Source: Clostridia bacterium (GTDB lineage Bacteria; Bacillota; Clostridia; Oscillospirales; CAG-272). From it: a stretch of 43,445 bases of DNA. Positions 1 through 9,009 of this stretch are shown piece after piece. The stretch lies in assembly GCA_017501545.1 (NCBI GenBank), contig JAFVWS010000006.1:1-43445 (forward strand), read 5' to 3'. How positions within the stretch are numbered: the stretch's first letter is position 1; the number at the start of each line of letters is the position of its first letter. The position numbers and the translations under genes were made by a program. Under the pieces are notes generated by a model, which was not told the DNA's origin, ran no database searches, and saw nothing but the letters and a program-made list of their open reading frames with translations.

Positions 1-8
1 CCCACGCG

Positions 9-100
9 ACCCATTTAATGGGTAGCCAGTAACAATATGCGTGACTGGCAGGTCGTCATATACGCACTTGTGCGTAGCCAGTAGTATGAGGGCTATGCCC
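9..100. repeat. Noncoding array of small hairpins with a repeated separator
   Basis: Perfect or near-perfect small palindromes sit at 9-23 (ACCCATT/AATGGGT), 61-76 (TACGCAC/GTGCGTA) and 90-100 (GGGC/GCCC). The word AGCCAGTA follows the first two hairpins, at 24-31 and 76-83, and an inverted near-copy (GACTGGC) lies at 43-49. There is no credible coding frame. The style, short hairpins joined by a constant word, resembles the arrays at 14001-14180 and 20572-20723, but the conserved core of those elements is not seen here. The element may continue left of the window. A REP-like or IS200/IS605-type end is an alternative. Confidence 0.55.
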
Positions 101-112
101 GAAAATGAAAAA

Positions 113-138
113 CCACCAGCTAAGCTGGTGGATTTTTA
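113..138 (+). terminator. Terminator-like hairpin
   Basis: CCACCAGCT (113-121) pairs with AGCTGGTGG (123-131) and is followed by ATTTTTATTT. It would end plus-strand transcription entering from the left, or be the last hairpin of the array at 9-100. Confidence 0.6.
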
Positions 139-184
139 TTTGGTTTGCACAAAAAACCAAGGAAAAATCTGTGCAATTGCGCTA

Positions 185-213
185 TTGACTTTTACGCACG
201 CTCGTGTTATATT
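185..213 (+). promoter_or_regulatory. Promoter of the 962-aa secreted protein gene
   Basis: TTGACT (185-190), a 17-nt spacer and TATATT (208-213) preceded by TGT (extended -10). The spacer contains the palindrome CACGctCGTG (197-206), which has a counterpart in the promoter of the next gene. Confidence 0.8.
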
Positions 214-244
214 ATAAATTAGAATATAATTTCGAGGTGTAATT

Positions 245-3133
245 ATGAAGAAAAGAATTTTACTAACTATTATCTTAGCATTATTTTTAGTATCTTGCTT
301 TGCACTAATTGTATCAGCTGAGGATGAAATTACTGTTACATACAACTGGCATAGTGGTAGCGTGCGTAAAACTGCAACTCCAAATGAGGATGGTAGCTTT
401 ACTCTCTTTGAAACCAAGCTGTCGAGTGATGCTACCTTTACCTTAACCGATGGCACAGTTGTTAATAAGGAGTTTTATGGTTGGTTTGATGAAGAGGGCA
501 ATTTATATGAGCCTGGTCAAAAGGTTACCTTTACCAAGTCAACACGTCTATATGAGGCATATGGTATTACAGTTTACAATATGGATGACCTTATTAGTGC
601 GTTAAATGGCGATCAGAAATCTGTATACGTTAAGCTCGGTGCTGACATAACGTCAACTAAACAGCTCAGCGTTGGTTGGGATACTGGAGAAATCAACTTA
701 AATGGTCACAACCTTACAATCACTGTGGATAACAACGCTATAAACGTTTCACGTGGTGCACTTATCATTCACGGCGAGGGTACAATCACCCACACACCTG
801 CAACTACAAATAAGGATGACAGAGGCTTTACATATTTTTCAGCACACAGCTTTGGTGACGAGTCAAACCCTCAGCTTTTCTGGATAGGTAAGGACGTAAA
901 GATTACAACACCATACCATTTGCTTTACTGCACAAACATTAAAGCAGGCTATAATATGCCTGATATGGTAATCGCGGGCGATGTTACAGCAAAGAGCATT
1001 GCACGCATCAACCCAGTAGTTGAAAATTCAAGATGCTATATTGCAAGCACTGCAAAGGTTAACGTTTCAACAAGCTTTCTTGATTTTAGAAACCAAACAG
1101 CCACAAATGCGTATATGAATGTTACACTCGGTGGTAATATTACATTTACAAATTCAAGTGCGTTAATCCTTAACGACTTCATGATGACAAATAGATTTAA
1201 TATATTTGAAATAACAAATGGTTCATTTACCGTTTCCGAGGCAGATGCTGAGCGTATTTCTATGTTCTTGCCAGAAACACTTATGCTTAAACCAACAGCG
1301 AACGATGATGGCACAACAACCTATAATGTTGTAGAAGCAGACTGCGTTCACAACTGGGTAAAGGATATGGAGCAAAGCGTTGAGGCAACTCCAACTGCAC
1401 CTGGTATTGATATTCATACCTGCTCAAATTGTGGAACAAGCAAGCAAACAATTACTGTATATTCACCAAAAAGTGTACAGATTTCCGTAACAGTAAAAAC
1501 AGAAGCTGGTTTGGAAACATACGCAGTCTTAGCAGGTGACGTATTAGAGTTTATGTATAACGGAGTAGGAGCATCGGCGATATGCTATGTTGGTGGTCTT
1601 AAGGACACAGCTGATTTTACTGCTGACCAAATAGTTGCTTTTGATATCCCTGCTGGCGTGGGTGAATTCTTTGGCTTTGCAAACAGCACAGTAGAAACCG
1701 TTAATATTCTTGATGGTGCAGAGATTAAGGTTTATTCACTTACCGCAATGACAGGTATTAAAAATATCACAGTAGGCGCAGCAACTGTTACATTTGACAC
1801 ACTTAAGAGCTCCACAGTTGAAAAAATTTCAAATACTAAGGCTGGCGCAAACATTACAGTTGCATATGCTTGCTTTAGCAATGGCTTAAACATTAAGTAT
1901 TTTGAAATGATAGCAGGAAGCACATATCGGTTTAACGAGGACGCTTTCCGCTATTCAAGCCTTCAAGAGGTTGTTATTCCCGATGACTCAACAGTAACAC
2001 TTGGCAAAAAGTCCTTTGCCGAGACACAGACAATAAAATATTTGTATGTTGGCGCAAATGCAATTGAAAGCAAACATCTTGGTGACGACGACAAAAATAC
2101 ATCTGTTTTTGGCGGTAATGGTTACTTGGAAAAGGTTGTTCTTATGGACATAACCTATATCGGCAAATGGACACTAAGTACTAAAAAGCACGACACAAAC
2201 AAGGATGCTGAGAAACCATTTAGACCATTTACTGACCTTGTAGTATACGCACATAGCGAGGATTTCTCATTCCACGAACAGGCATTCAACGATAGAGCTG
2301 GTGACTATACAGTTTATATTTACACAGCAGACGCTGATATGTCAAGCGTAAACGAATCAAGTAACTATGTTATTTATAAGGGCATAGGTCACGCATACAC
2401 AGAAGAAATTATAACTGAGTCAACCTGTGTAACACAAGGAACAGTGGGATACATTACTGATTGCCCTTGTGGAATTGATTATCGTGACAATGCCTTCACA
2501 TCAGTTGCAAATAAGAAAACTGAATTAAATGGTATTAGCTATGAGGCATATGGCAAGGATGTTAGTCATCTTCCACTTTCAAATGAACACGTGATGGGAG
2601 AGCTTCTTGCTGACATTGTATATACAAATTATTTTGAAAACGGTACAAAGTATTTTTGTTGTGCAGTATGTAATACACCTACATTAGCTGAGGAAGCTCC
2701 AAGTGCAACACCACTTTTCATTGCAGTTGGTTATTCAGCTGATGAAACAAATGGCAAGGGTGTTTCCCACACAATAAAGGTTAATAGGGACGCTGTTGAG
2801 CTATATAAGAGCATAGGTCATGATTTCTATTTTGGTGTTGTAGCTGGCATTTATACAGATGGCACACCAATTACAGGCATAGATTCAACAAAGCAAAACA
2901 TAGTCATGGCTGATATGTCAAAGAATAGTCTTGATAGAATTCAAATCAAGATTACTGGTATTGATGATGACAAGATTGAGACTGCATTAGTTTGCTGTGC
3001 ATACGCAATTGAAAACTCAGCGGAGCCAGTAATTAAATACCTAAGCGGAAACAAGACACTTGACAAGGTAGAGAGCATAGTATATGACGCTATACTCGCT
3101 TTGCCACCTGTAGAAGAATCAAAAGAAAACTAA
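245..3133 (+). CDS. Large secreted beta-rich surface protein, BspA-like
   Basis: A 962-aa protein with a clear signal peptide (residues 1 to about 25, cleavage near VSA|ED). It then has a segment with the GWF-x-E-x-G-x-x-Y-x-x-G pattern of InlB/Listeria-Bacteroides repeats (about 28-105), a pectin-lyase-like beta-helix-looking region (about 105-360), a small CxxC module (around 366-400), an LRR_5/BspA-like region (about 405-700), further Cys pairs (about 715-810) and a C-terminal domain (about 824-950). That domain is shared with the proteins at 3400-8169 and 34295-35020. No LPXTG motif, transmembrane anchor or SLH domain is visible. The start is supported by GAGGTG just upstream. The next gene is a paralogue with the same N- and C-terminal plan. 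The likely role is extracellular adhesion or cell-surface contact, inferred only from fold type; no enzyme motif was recognised. Confidence 0.85.
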   Translation: MKKRILLTIILALFLVSCFALIVSAEDEITVTYNWHSGSVRKTATPNEDGSFTLFETKLSSDATFTLTDGTVVNKEFYGWFDEEGNLYEPGQKVTFTKSTRLYEAYGITVYNMDDLISALNGDQKSVYVKLGADITSTKQLSVGWDTGEINLNGHNLTITVDNNAINVSRGALIIHGEGTITHTPATTNKDDRGFTYFSAHSFGDESNPQLFWIGKDVKITTPYHLLYCTNIKAGYNMPDMVIAGDVTAKSIARINPVVENSRCYIASTAKVNVSTSFLDFRNQTATNAYMNVTLGGNITFTNSSALILNDFMMTNRFNIFEITNGSFTVSEADAERISMFLPETLMLKPTANDDGTTTYNVVEADCVHNWVKDMEQSVEATPTAPGIDIHTCSNCGTSKQTITVYSPKSVQISVTVKTEAGLETYAVLAGDVLEFMYNGVGASAICYVGGLKDTADFTADQIVAFDIPAGVGEFFGFANSTVETVNILDGAEIKVYSLTAMTGIKNITVGAATVTFDTLKSSTVEKISNTKAGANITVAYACFSNGLNIKYFEMIAGSTYRFNEDAFRYSSLQEVVIPDDSTVTLGKKSFAETQTIKYLYVGANAIESKHLGDDDKNTSVFGGNGYLEKVVLMDITYIGKWTLSTKKHDTNKDAEKPFRPFTDLVVYAHSEDFSFHEQAFNDRAGDYTVYIYTADADMSSVNESSNYVIYKGIGHAYTEEIITESTCVTQGTVGYITDCPCGIDYRDNAFTSVANKKTELNGISYEAYGKDVSHLPLSNEHVMGELLADIVYTNYFENGTKYFCCAVCNTPTLAEEAPSATPLFIAVGYSADETNGKGVSHTIKVNRDAVELYKSIGHDFYFGVVAGIYTDGTPITGIDSTKQNIVMADMSKNSLDRIQIKITGIDDDKIETALVCCAYAIENSAEPVIKYLSGNKTLDKVESIVYDAILALPPVEESKEN

Positions 3134-3139
3134 AATGAA

Positions 3140-3165
3140 AGAGTCGCAATTTGCGACTCTTTTTA
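3140..3165 (+). terminator. Terminator of the 962-aa protein gene
   Basis: AGAGTCGCAA / TTGCGACTCT is a perfect 10-bp stem followed by a T run. The stem sequence is identical to the terminator after the next gene (8177-8202). Confidence 0.9.
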
Positions 3166-3329
3166 ATTGTGTCTTTTTTTGAAAAATTCACAAAAAATTA
3201 ACATATAAATTACTCTTGTAAAAGCTAAACAAAAATTTTCCTTCAAACCAGTTATTCGCCAATCTAAAAATGCAACTTTTTGTGCATATTTCATAAAAAT
3301 GATGCATTTTTCCCCTTTTTTTGTTTAAC

Positions 3330-3358
3330 TTGACAGTTTTCCACACGCGTGTTAATAT
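3330..3358 (+). promoter_or_regulatory. Promoter of the 1589-aa secreted protein gene
   Basis: TTGACA (3330-3335), a 17-nt spacer and TAATAT (3353-3358) with an upstream TGT. TATAAT at 3356-3361 is a possible alternative -10. The spacer holds the palindrome ACACGCGTGT (3343-3352), similar to the one in the promoter at 185-213. Confidence 0.8.
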
Positions 3359-3399
3359 AATATTATAAATTATGCGTATAACGCAAATATGGAGGGAAA

Positions 3400-6300
3400 A
3401 TGAAAAAGAGAATTAGTTTAATTTTAGTTGCTATTTTACTCTTGGTAAACGTATTTGCATTGTCAATTACTGCGTTTGCTGAGGAAGTATCAGCTGAAGA
3501 CAAAACAATTACCATTTCGTATATGAATGATCAAAATACGACAAGTGACACAACGTCTCTTGACACTGGCGCATATAGTGGTGGTAAGCAAACAGTAAAG
3601 GCGGGCGAGAAATTCACCTTGCCAACAACATCTTCACACGCATATGCAGGCAAGGAAGGCTTCCAGCTTGTATGGTACACTGAAAATGGTCGCACTTATA
3701 AGGCAGGTGAGACAGTTTCCTTTACCGAGGACACAAAGCTATTTAGATGTGTAGCTAAGGAGTGCTACACCATTGCTGAGGTTAACTATGCCATGACAAA
3801 TGATAGCTCATCTGCTATTTTGATGGCTGACATCGACACAAATTCTGGTATTAGTGTTTGGAACCAAGGACAATCTGTTCTTATTCTTAATGGATTTAGT
3901 ATTACCATAACAAAGAATAGTGGTAGTTTTATGGGTTCACAACGTTCAGGTAAGCATATTTATGGTGAAGGCACAATTAACGCAGTAAACCCAGATGGCA
4001 AGCTTGGTGAATATTATTTCTTCCAAGACCAATCACATGGTTATAACGGTAGCGCTAACAGAACTGTAATCGGTGTTGACGTTACAATCAACTGCCCAAC
4101 AATGTGGCTTGGTAGCGATGGTGACGGCTCTTGTAATAACCACTATCCATGGACAAGAGTTTATGGTACTGTAAATTGCTATGGCTTATATAATATTAGT
4201 AATCTAAACAATAGAGCTCCATTTACTGAAATTTATGAGGGTGCTAACGTTACTATAAACGGTCCAACGCTTTATAAAGAGAAAACATGGAGAACAAACA
4301 ATAAGTATACATTCAATTCTCAAGCGTTTGATTTAGTAATCTATGGTGGTACATTTAATTTACCAGCAGAGGCAGCGACAGAAGCATTCTGGACAAACGA
4401 CAATTTAGAAGATTATGTAGTTGACGAAAAGGATTACTACTATAACTATGGTCTTACAAAAAATACCAAAGATAACATCAAGATTTTTGGTGGTTCATTT
4501 GTATTGCCAGAAAATGCAACTCCTGCAATTTCAGATTACTTAACTAATGACTGGTTAGGTACTATTCCAAGTGGTGGTGATGGACTTTATGCAAATAAAA
4601 ACACATCAACCTATCACGTCGCATATGGAATAAGACCAGCATATAAGCTTGCATTTGAAAAATATACGATTGCTGAGGGCGCATATGGAAAGCTAACTGT
4701 TACAGACTATATTGACGGTTCACTTTCAGGCACATATTACTATCAAATGACTCAAGGAACTATTGTATTTACTGATGCATATAACTCCTCAGAGGTTACA
4801 CAAAATACAATCTCATCACTTAAGGCTTATGAAAAGCTTGAGGATGGTACATACGTTGTAACAAATAAATTTGAGCTTGACTTTGGTATGGGTGGAGCTG
4901 TATTATTTAAGAATAATATAACATCAGCTGATAATAAGCTTCAAAACTTTGAGGCAAATAATTCTATATATCAAACAGTAGTTCCTGCATCCTGTGAGCA
5001 TAACTTTACAGGCGCACCAGTTGATGCAACCTGTGAGCATAGTGCATATGCAGATTACAACTGCACAGTATGTAAACATAACGTATATTTCAGTTGGGGT
5101 GAAAAGCTCGGACATGATTATGTTCTTGGTGAGCATACCGTGGCTACACTAACAAGTCTCGGCTCAAAATCCTATGCTTGTGCAAACTGTGGTGATTCAA
5201 GAACAACTCCATATTCACTTGACCCAACATCTCTTGAAATACCAGTAATAATAAGAAATGACGATGGTACATTTGAAAATATAACCGTTTTAGCCTCTGA
5301 TATATTTGATTTTTCAACATCAGGCTCAAATGGTGATTATATTTACACATTATCAGCGATTAAAAAATTTGGCGATTATAATATAAGAAATATTTATGGA
5401 ATTACAATTCCACAAGGTATCTTGTATATTAATATCACAACTCATAACTACGAAAAATATAGCAATGTAGAGTACGGTGTTTCTGTTCTTACAATTGCAG
5501 AGGGCGCAAAGGTAGATATTCAAAACATAGGTAACCTACGCAAAGTGGAGAAAATAGTAGTAGAGAAGAATACCGATGTAGTATTTTCATCAAGCTGTAG
5601 CTACTATAACCCAAGTAATGAAAAACGCAATATGCAACTCATAAACACAATTGATTTAAGCGCAGGTAACCATAGCGTTAAGTTTATGAGCTATGCATTT
5701 GACGGAAGAAGCACTCTTACAACTCTAAAGCTTGGCGAAAATGCAAATTACGACTTTAGTGGCTACGGATGCTTCCAATACTGCAAGATTACAGAACTAA
5801 ATTTACCAACAAGCAATACATATCTTCAGTTTGGCGGTATGGCATTCCGTGAAAACGCATTCACAACATTAACATTCCCAGATAACCTTGACCTTTCTTT
5901 CTCAGATACATTCTATAACTGTAAATCACTTACATCTGTGAAGTTTGGTGAAAACTCAACTTATGTTATCGGTAATAACTGCTTTAGATATTCACCAATT
6001 GCAAAGGTAGTATTTGCTCCTAACAGCACATATACAGTTGGCTCACAAGCGTTTATTAACTCCTCTCTTACTGAGGTTGATGCAAGTGCAGGAAACATAA
6101 GCCTTACATTAAATGGCAGCGCATTCAACTGTTGGATGGACAACAAGCTTTATTGCACACTTACATCATTTAAATTTGGTGAAAATTCTACGTATGTAAT
6201 CAATGAGAGTGCATTAAGCGATACAACTATAACTAAATTAGTTTTGGCTCCTAATTCAAGCTATACATTTAAGAGATATTGTATAAATGGCGGAGATAAC

Positions 6301-8169
6301 AAAGCTAACTTTGCAGAAGTAGATGCAAGTGTTGATAATATTACAGTAGTATTTGAAGGAGATGCATTTAGAGACAAGGCTGGACTTACAACCTTAAAAA
6401 TAAACGGAAAGAATTCCTCCTATACGTTTAACGGTTCATCCTTCTACAACACCAAGATTACAGAAGTTACTCTTGGAGAAGGCTCAACATATATATTCAA
6501 CGATTGCTTTAATGGTCCAACCAAAATTGAAAAAATTGATGCAAGCGCGGACAATTTGAATGTAACCGTAAACAACTATGGCTTTGGTAAAGCCTCTCTT
6601 ACAACTCTTTTAATCAATGGTAAAAACGGAACATATACATTTAACAACGAAGCATTTAGAGGCTCAAGCATTACTGAACTTGTTCTTGGTGAGGGCTCGA
6701 CCTATACGTTTAATAGTGGCTGCTTCTCCTCTACCAACAATTTAACAAAATTTGACGCAAGCGCAAGTAATATTACAGCAACCTTCGGCAACGATATATT
6801 TAATGGTAAAAGTAAGCTCGAGTATGTTAACTTTGGTGAAAATTCGACATACGTTTTCGGATATAGAGCGTTCTACAATACAAATCCTGTAAATGATATA
6901 GTATTTTATAGTAACTCAACATATTCATTCGGTCAGGAAGTATTTGTAAATGCAGACTTCAATTCTATCAAATTTGAAGATAATGTAAATGTTACATTTA
7001 CCGGACAAAAGGCGTTTCAGTATGTGACGGCGGTTTCACTATATCTCGGTAATAACTTTGAAATTGATAACTTGCCATTCTGCGATATGAAATATCTTGA
7101 AAAGATTGTAATCATGGATGGAGTTCACTTCAAGGACAATCAAGCTGAACAATGGACATTTAGTTCAGCTGGTAGTGCAGATTTTTCAACACCGCTTGTA
7201 GTTTATAATCATTCATTTGATATGTTGTTTGCACAAAATATGTTTAACGATTCTGACGGTATCGTGCTTTACACAGTAACCGATAATATCGGCACAAGAA
7301 CAGATGTATTTTCAAACTGCTCAGATGGCTCAGGCTACAAGGCTTGGACAGTATATCTTGGTATTCCACACCCAATGGTAGAGGGACTTATATCTAATCC
7401 TACTTGCGATGAGGAAGGAATAACAGGCTGGGTAAGCGACGAGAATTACTGCAATTGTGGCTTTAAGATTACTGAGACTATGGTTGTAAACAAGTATGAA
7501 AATGTACACAACATTACAGAAGCAACAACTCCTTCTGATACAACAACCTATACAGTATCAATTGCTCCAGCTTGGGGACACGACTATGGCGTTGAAAGCC
7601 CAGTAAGAATTGACTGGATTTATGTTGATAACAACTATTTTGCAAATGCAAAGAACAAGCACACCTGTACAGTATGTGGCGAGGACTACCTTGGCAAGGA
7701 TATTGAGAATTCAGCACTCTTTACAGCTAAGGGTATGACATTGCCTGAAAACGTTAAGGATTCACTTGGACACGCAATAATTGTTAACACATCAGCAATT
7801 CAAGCTTACAACGAGTATCGTGGCGTAGGTAATGAAATTAAGTATGGTGTTGTAGCAGGTATTGCTGATGCATCAGCTTCACCAGTAACAAGCTCAGGCA
7901 AAGCAAATGGCAATGCTGTTGTAGCAGGCTTTGAAAATACCAATTACACAATTCTTCAAATAAGAATTAACAATATTGATAATCCAACACAAGGCCTATA
8001 TTTATCTGCATACGTAATAATTGATGATACAGTTTCATATTTACACAATGGAACAGTAAATGAAAAGGCAGTAACAGTAACGCTTAACTTGCCAAACGGC
8101 ATCAATTTAGTGGCAGAAGCTACAAAAGTTGAGGCAACTGTAGACAACAAGGAAACAATTTACGCATAA
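3400..8169 (+). CDS. Giant secreted LRR_5/BspA-like repeat protein
   Basis: A 1589-aa protein with a signal peptide (cleavage near AFA|EE, about residue 27). Its plan parallels the upstream gene: InlB-like segment (about 30-125), beta-helix-looking region (about 126-395), Cys-pair modules with CEHNF and CxxC patterns (about 530-610), a long LRR_5-type solenoid (about 615-1270), more Cys pairs (about 1323-1425) and the shared C-terminal domain (about 1438-1565). In the solenoid a motif of the type (E/P/K)(N/G)(S/G)(T/S)Y(T/V/I)(F/I/V) recurs about ten times at roughly 23-50 residue steps, alternating with VDASxxNI-type strands. No sorting signal or membrane anchor is seen. The start follows GGAGGG. 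It has its own promoter and terminator. A surface adhesin or scaffold is the likely role, by inference from architecture only. Confidence 0.85.
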   Translation: MKKRISLILVAILLLVNVFALSITAFAEEVSAEDKTITISYMNDQNTTSDTTSLDTGAYSGGKQTVKAGEKFTLPTTSSHAYAGKEGFQLVWYTENGRTYKAGETVSFTEDTKLFRCVAKECYTIAEVNYAMTNDSSSAILMADIDTNSGISVWNQGQSVLILNGFSITITKNSGSFMGSQRSGKHIYGEGTINAVNPDGKLGEYYFFQDQSHGYNGSANRTVIGVDVTINCPTMWLGSDGDGSCNNHYPWTRVYGTVNCYGLYNISNLNNRAPFTEIYEGANVTINGPTLYKEKTWRTNNKYTFNSQAFDLVIYGGTFNLPAEAATEAFWTNDNLEDYVVDEKDYYYNYGLTKNTKDNIKIFGGSFVLPENATPAISDYLTNDWLGTIPSGGDGLYANKNTSTYHVAYGIRPAYKLAFEKYTIAEGAYGKLTVTDYIDGSLSGTYYYQMTQGTIVFTDAYNSSEVTQNTISSLKAYEKLEDGTYVVTNKFELDFGMGGAVLFKNNITSADNKLQNFEANNSIYQTVVPASCEHNFTGAPVDATCEHSAYADYNCTVCKHNVYFSWGEKLGHDYVLGEHTVATLTSLGSKSYACANCGDSRTTPYSLDPTSLEIPVIIRNDDGTFENITVLASDIFDFSTSGSNGDYIYTLSAIKKFGDYNIRNIYGITIPQGILYINITTHNYEKYSNVEYGVSVLTIAEGAKVDIQNIGNLRKVEKIVVEKNTDVVFSSSCSYYNPSNEKRNMQLINTIDLSAGNHSVKFMSYAFDGRSTLTTLKLGENANYDFSGYGCFQYCKITELNLPTSNTYLQFGGMAFRENAFTTLTFPDNLDLSFSDTFYNCKSLTSVKFGENSTYVIGNNCFRYSPIAKVVFAPNSTYTVGSQAFINSSLTEVDASAGNISLTLNGSAFNCWMDNKLYCTLTSFKFGENSTYVINESALSDTTITKLVLAPNSSYTFKRYCINGGDNKANFAEVDASVDNITVVFEGDAFRDKAGLTTLKINGKNSSYTFNGSSFYNTKITEVTLGEGSTYIFNDCFNGPTKIEKIDASADNLNVTVNNYGFGKASLTTLLINGKNGTYTFNNEAFRGSSITELVLGEGSTYTFNSGCFSSTNNLTKFDASASNITATFGNDIFNGKSKLEYVNFGENSTYVFGYRAFYNTNPVNDIVFYSNSTYSFGQEVFVNADFNSIKFEDNVNVTFTGQKAFQYVTAVSLYLGNNFEIDNLPFCDMKYLEKIVIMDGVHFKDNQAEQWTFSSAGSADFSTPLVVYNHSFDMLFAQNMFNDSDGIVLYTVTDNIGTRTDVFSNCSDGSGYKAWTVYLGIPHPMVEGLISNPTCDEEGITGWVSDENYCNCGFKITETMVVNKYENVHNITEATTPSDTTTYTVSIAPAWGHDYGVESPVRIDWIYVDNNYFANAKNKHTCTVCGEDYLGKDIENSALFTAKGMTLPENVKDSLGHAIIVNTSAIQAYNEYRGVGNEIKYGVVAGIADASASPVTSSGKANGNAVVAGFENTNYTILQIRINNIDNPTQGLYLSAYVIIDDTVSYLHNGTVNEKAVTVTLNLPNGINLVAEATKVEATVDNKETIYA

Positions 8170-8176
8170 ACAAAAA

Positions 8177-8202
8177 AGAGTCGCAATTTGCGACTCTTTT
8201 TT
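8177..8202 (+). terminator. Terminator of the 1589-aa protein gene
   Basis: The stem AGAGTCGCAA / TTGCGACTCT is followed by six T. It is identical in stem sequence to the terminator at 3140-3165. Confidence 0.9.
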
Positions 8203-8214
8203 ACATCAAAAACA

Positions 8215-8240
8215 AAAACAGCCACCTCTGTGGCTGTTTT
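8215..8240 (-). terminator. Terminator of the HAD phosphatase gene
   Basis: AAAACAGCCAC / GTGGCTGTTTT is an 11-bp stem with a CTCT loop, directly after the minus-strand stop codon and followed on that strand by TTTTTGTTTTT. Confidence 0.85.
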
Positions 8241-8894
8241 TCACTCTAAAAACCAAGTATTGTATTCGTCCTGTGCGTAAAGAAAGTGGTCACACAAGGG
8301 GGCAATTTCCTTTGCAGGCACTACTGTGTTTTCATCCTCAATTCCAACAACTAAAAAGCCGTTTTTCTTGGCGGTGCATATTGCATAGTAGGCATCCTCA
8401 AAAATATATGTTTCATTTTTGCTTGTCCCTAAAAGCTCAAGCGCCTTTTCGTAAATTAGTGCACTGCTTTTGTCAGCACCAACAATTGTAGTTGTTATCA
8501 CGTCGCTAAAGCAATCTAAAATGCCAAGCTTTTTTAAAACTGCTGTTGCTTCCTTTTTTTCAGTTGCCGTGGCAATGCACATTTTTACACCGTTTTGCTT
8601 GAATCTCTCAAGCATAGATTTCGCACCCGGCTTTAATTCTACAACAGTTCTATATTTTTCTGCCATAATATCATGTACGCCATGCAAAACCTCTTCATAG
8701 GTCTTGTTAAGCCCATAGGTATTGTTGCAATAGTCAGTAAATGGTTTAATACCGGCATATAAAACGCAGTTGTCTTTTTCTGTGTTGAATTTAATTCCCA
8801 ATCGTTCAAGATATTCTATGCCCACTGTATTCCAATATTTCATTGAGTCAAGCAGTGTACCATCCATATCAAAAATAGCGCCCTTAATCTTCAT
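8241..8894 (-). CDS. HAD-superfamily hydrolase, subfamily IA (phosphatase or beta-phosphoglucomutase-like)
   Basis: A 217-aa cytoplasmic protein. Motif I is FDMDGTLLDS at residues 8-17 with the nucleophile and acid/base Asp pair. Motif II is the Thr in CIATATEK. The motif III Lys lies in the ADKSSALIYEKAL segment. Motif IV is IFEDAYYAI with an acidic pair. A helical C1 cap follows motif I, as in beta-phosphoglucomutase and phosphoglycolate phosphatase-like enzymes. Substrate cannot be told from sequence; small sugar phosphates are usual for the family. The start codon follows ACGAGGTG. It is monocistronic, divergent from lepA, with its own promoter and terminator. Confidence 0.9.
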   Translation of the reverse strand: MKIKGAIFDMDGTLLDSMKYWNTVGIEYLERLGIKFNTEKDNCVLYAGIKPFTDYCNNTYGLNKTYEEVLHGVHDIMAEKYRTVVELKPGAKSMLERFKQNGVKMCIATATEKKEATAVLKKLGILDCFSDVITTTIVGADKSSALIYEKALELLGTSKNETYIFEDAYYAICTAKKNGFLVVGIEDENTVVPAKEIAPLCDHFLYAQDEYNTWFLE

Positions 8895-8912
8895 AAAATC
8901 ACCTCGTAAGAT

Positions 8913-8941
8913 ATTTTACAATATCAAAAATAAAAAGTCAA
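8913..8941 (-). promoter_or_regulatory. Promoter of the HAD phosphatase gene
   Basis: On the minus strand: TTGACT (8936-8941), a 17-nt spacer and TAAAAT (8913-8918). Confidence 0.75.
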
Positions 8942-8950
8942 TAAAAATAC

Positions 8951-8979
8951 TTGCACAAATTACTATAATATGATAAAAT
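8951..8979 (+). promoter_or_regulatory. Promoter of lepA
   Basis: TTGCAC (8951-8956), a 17-nt spacer and TAAAAT (8974-8979) preceded by TGA (extended -10). It lies back to back with the HAD gene promoter. Confidence 0.75.
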
Positions 8980-9009
8980 AAAGTGAATTTTTCCGAAAGG
9001 ATGTTTATA

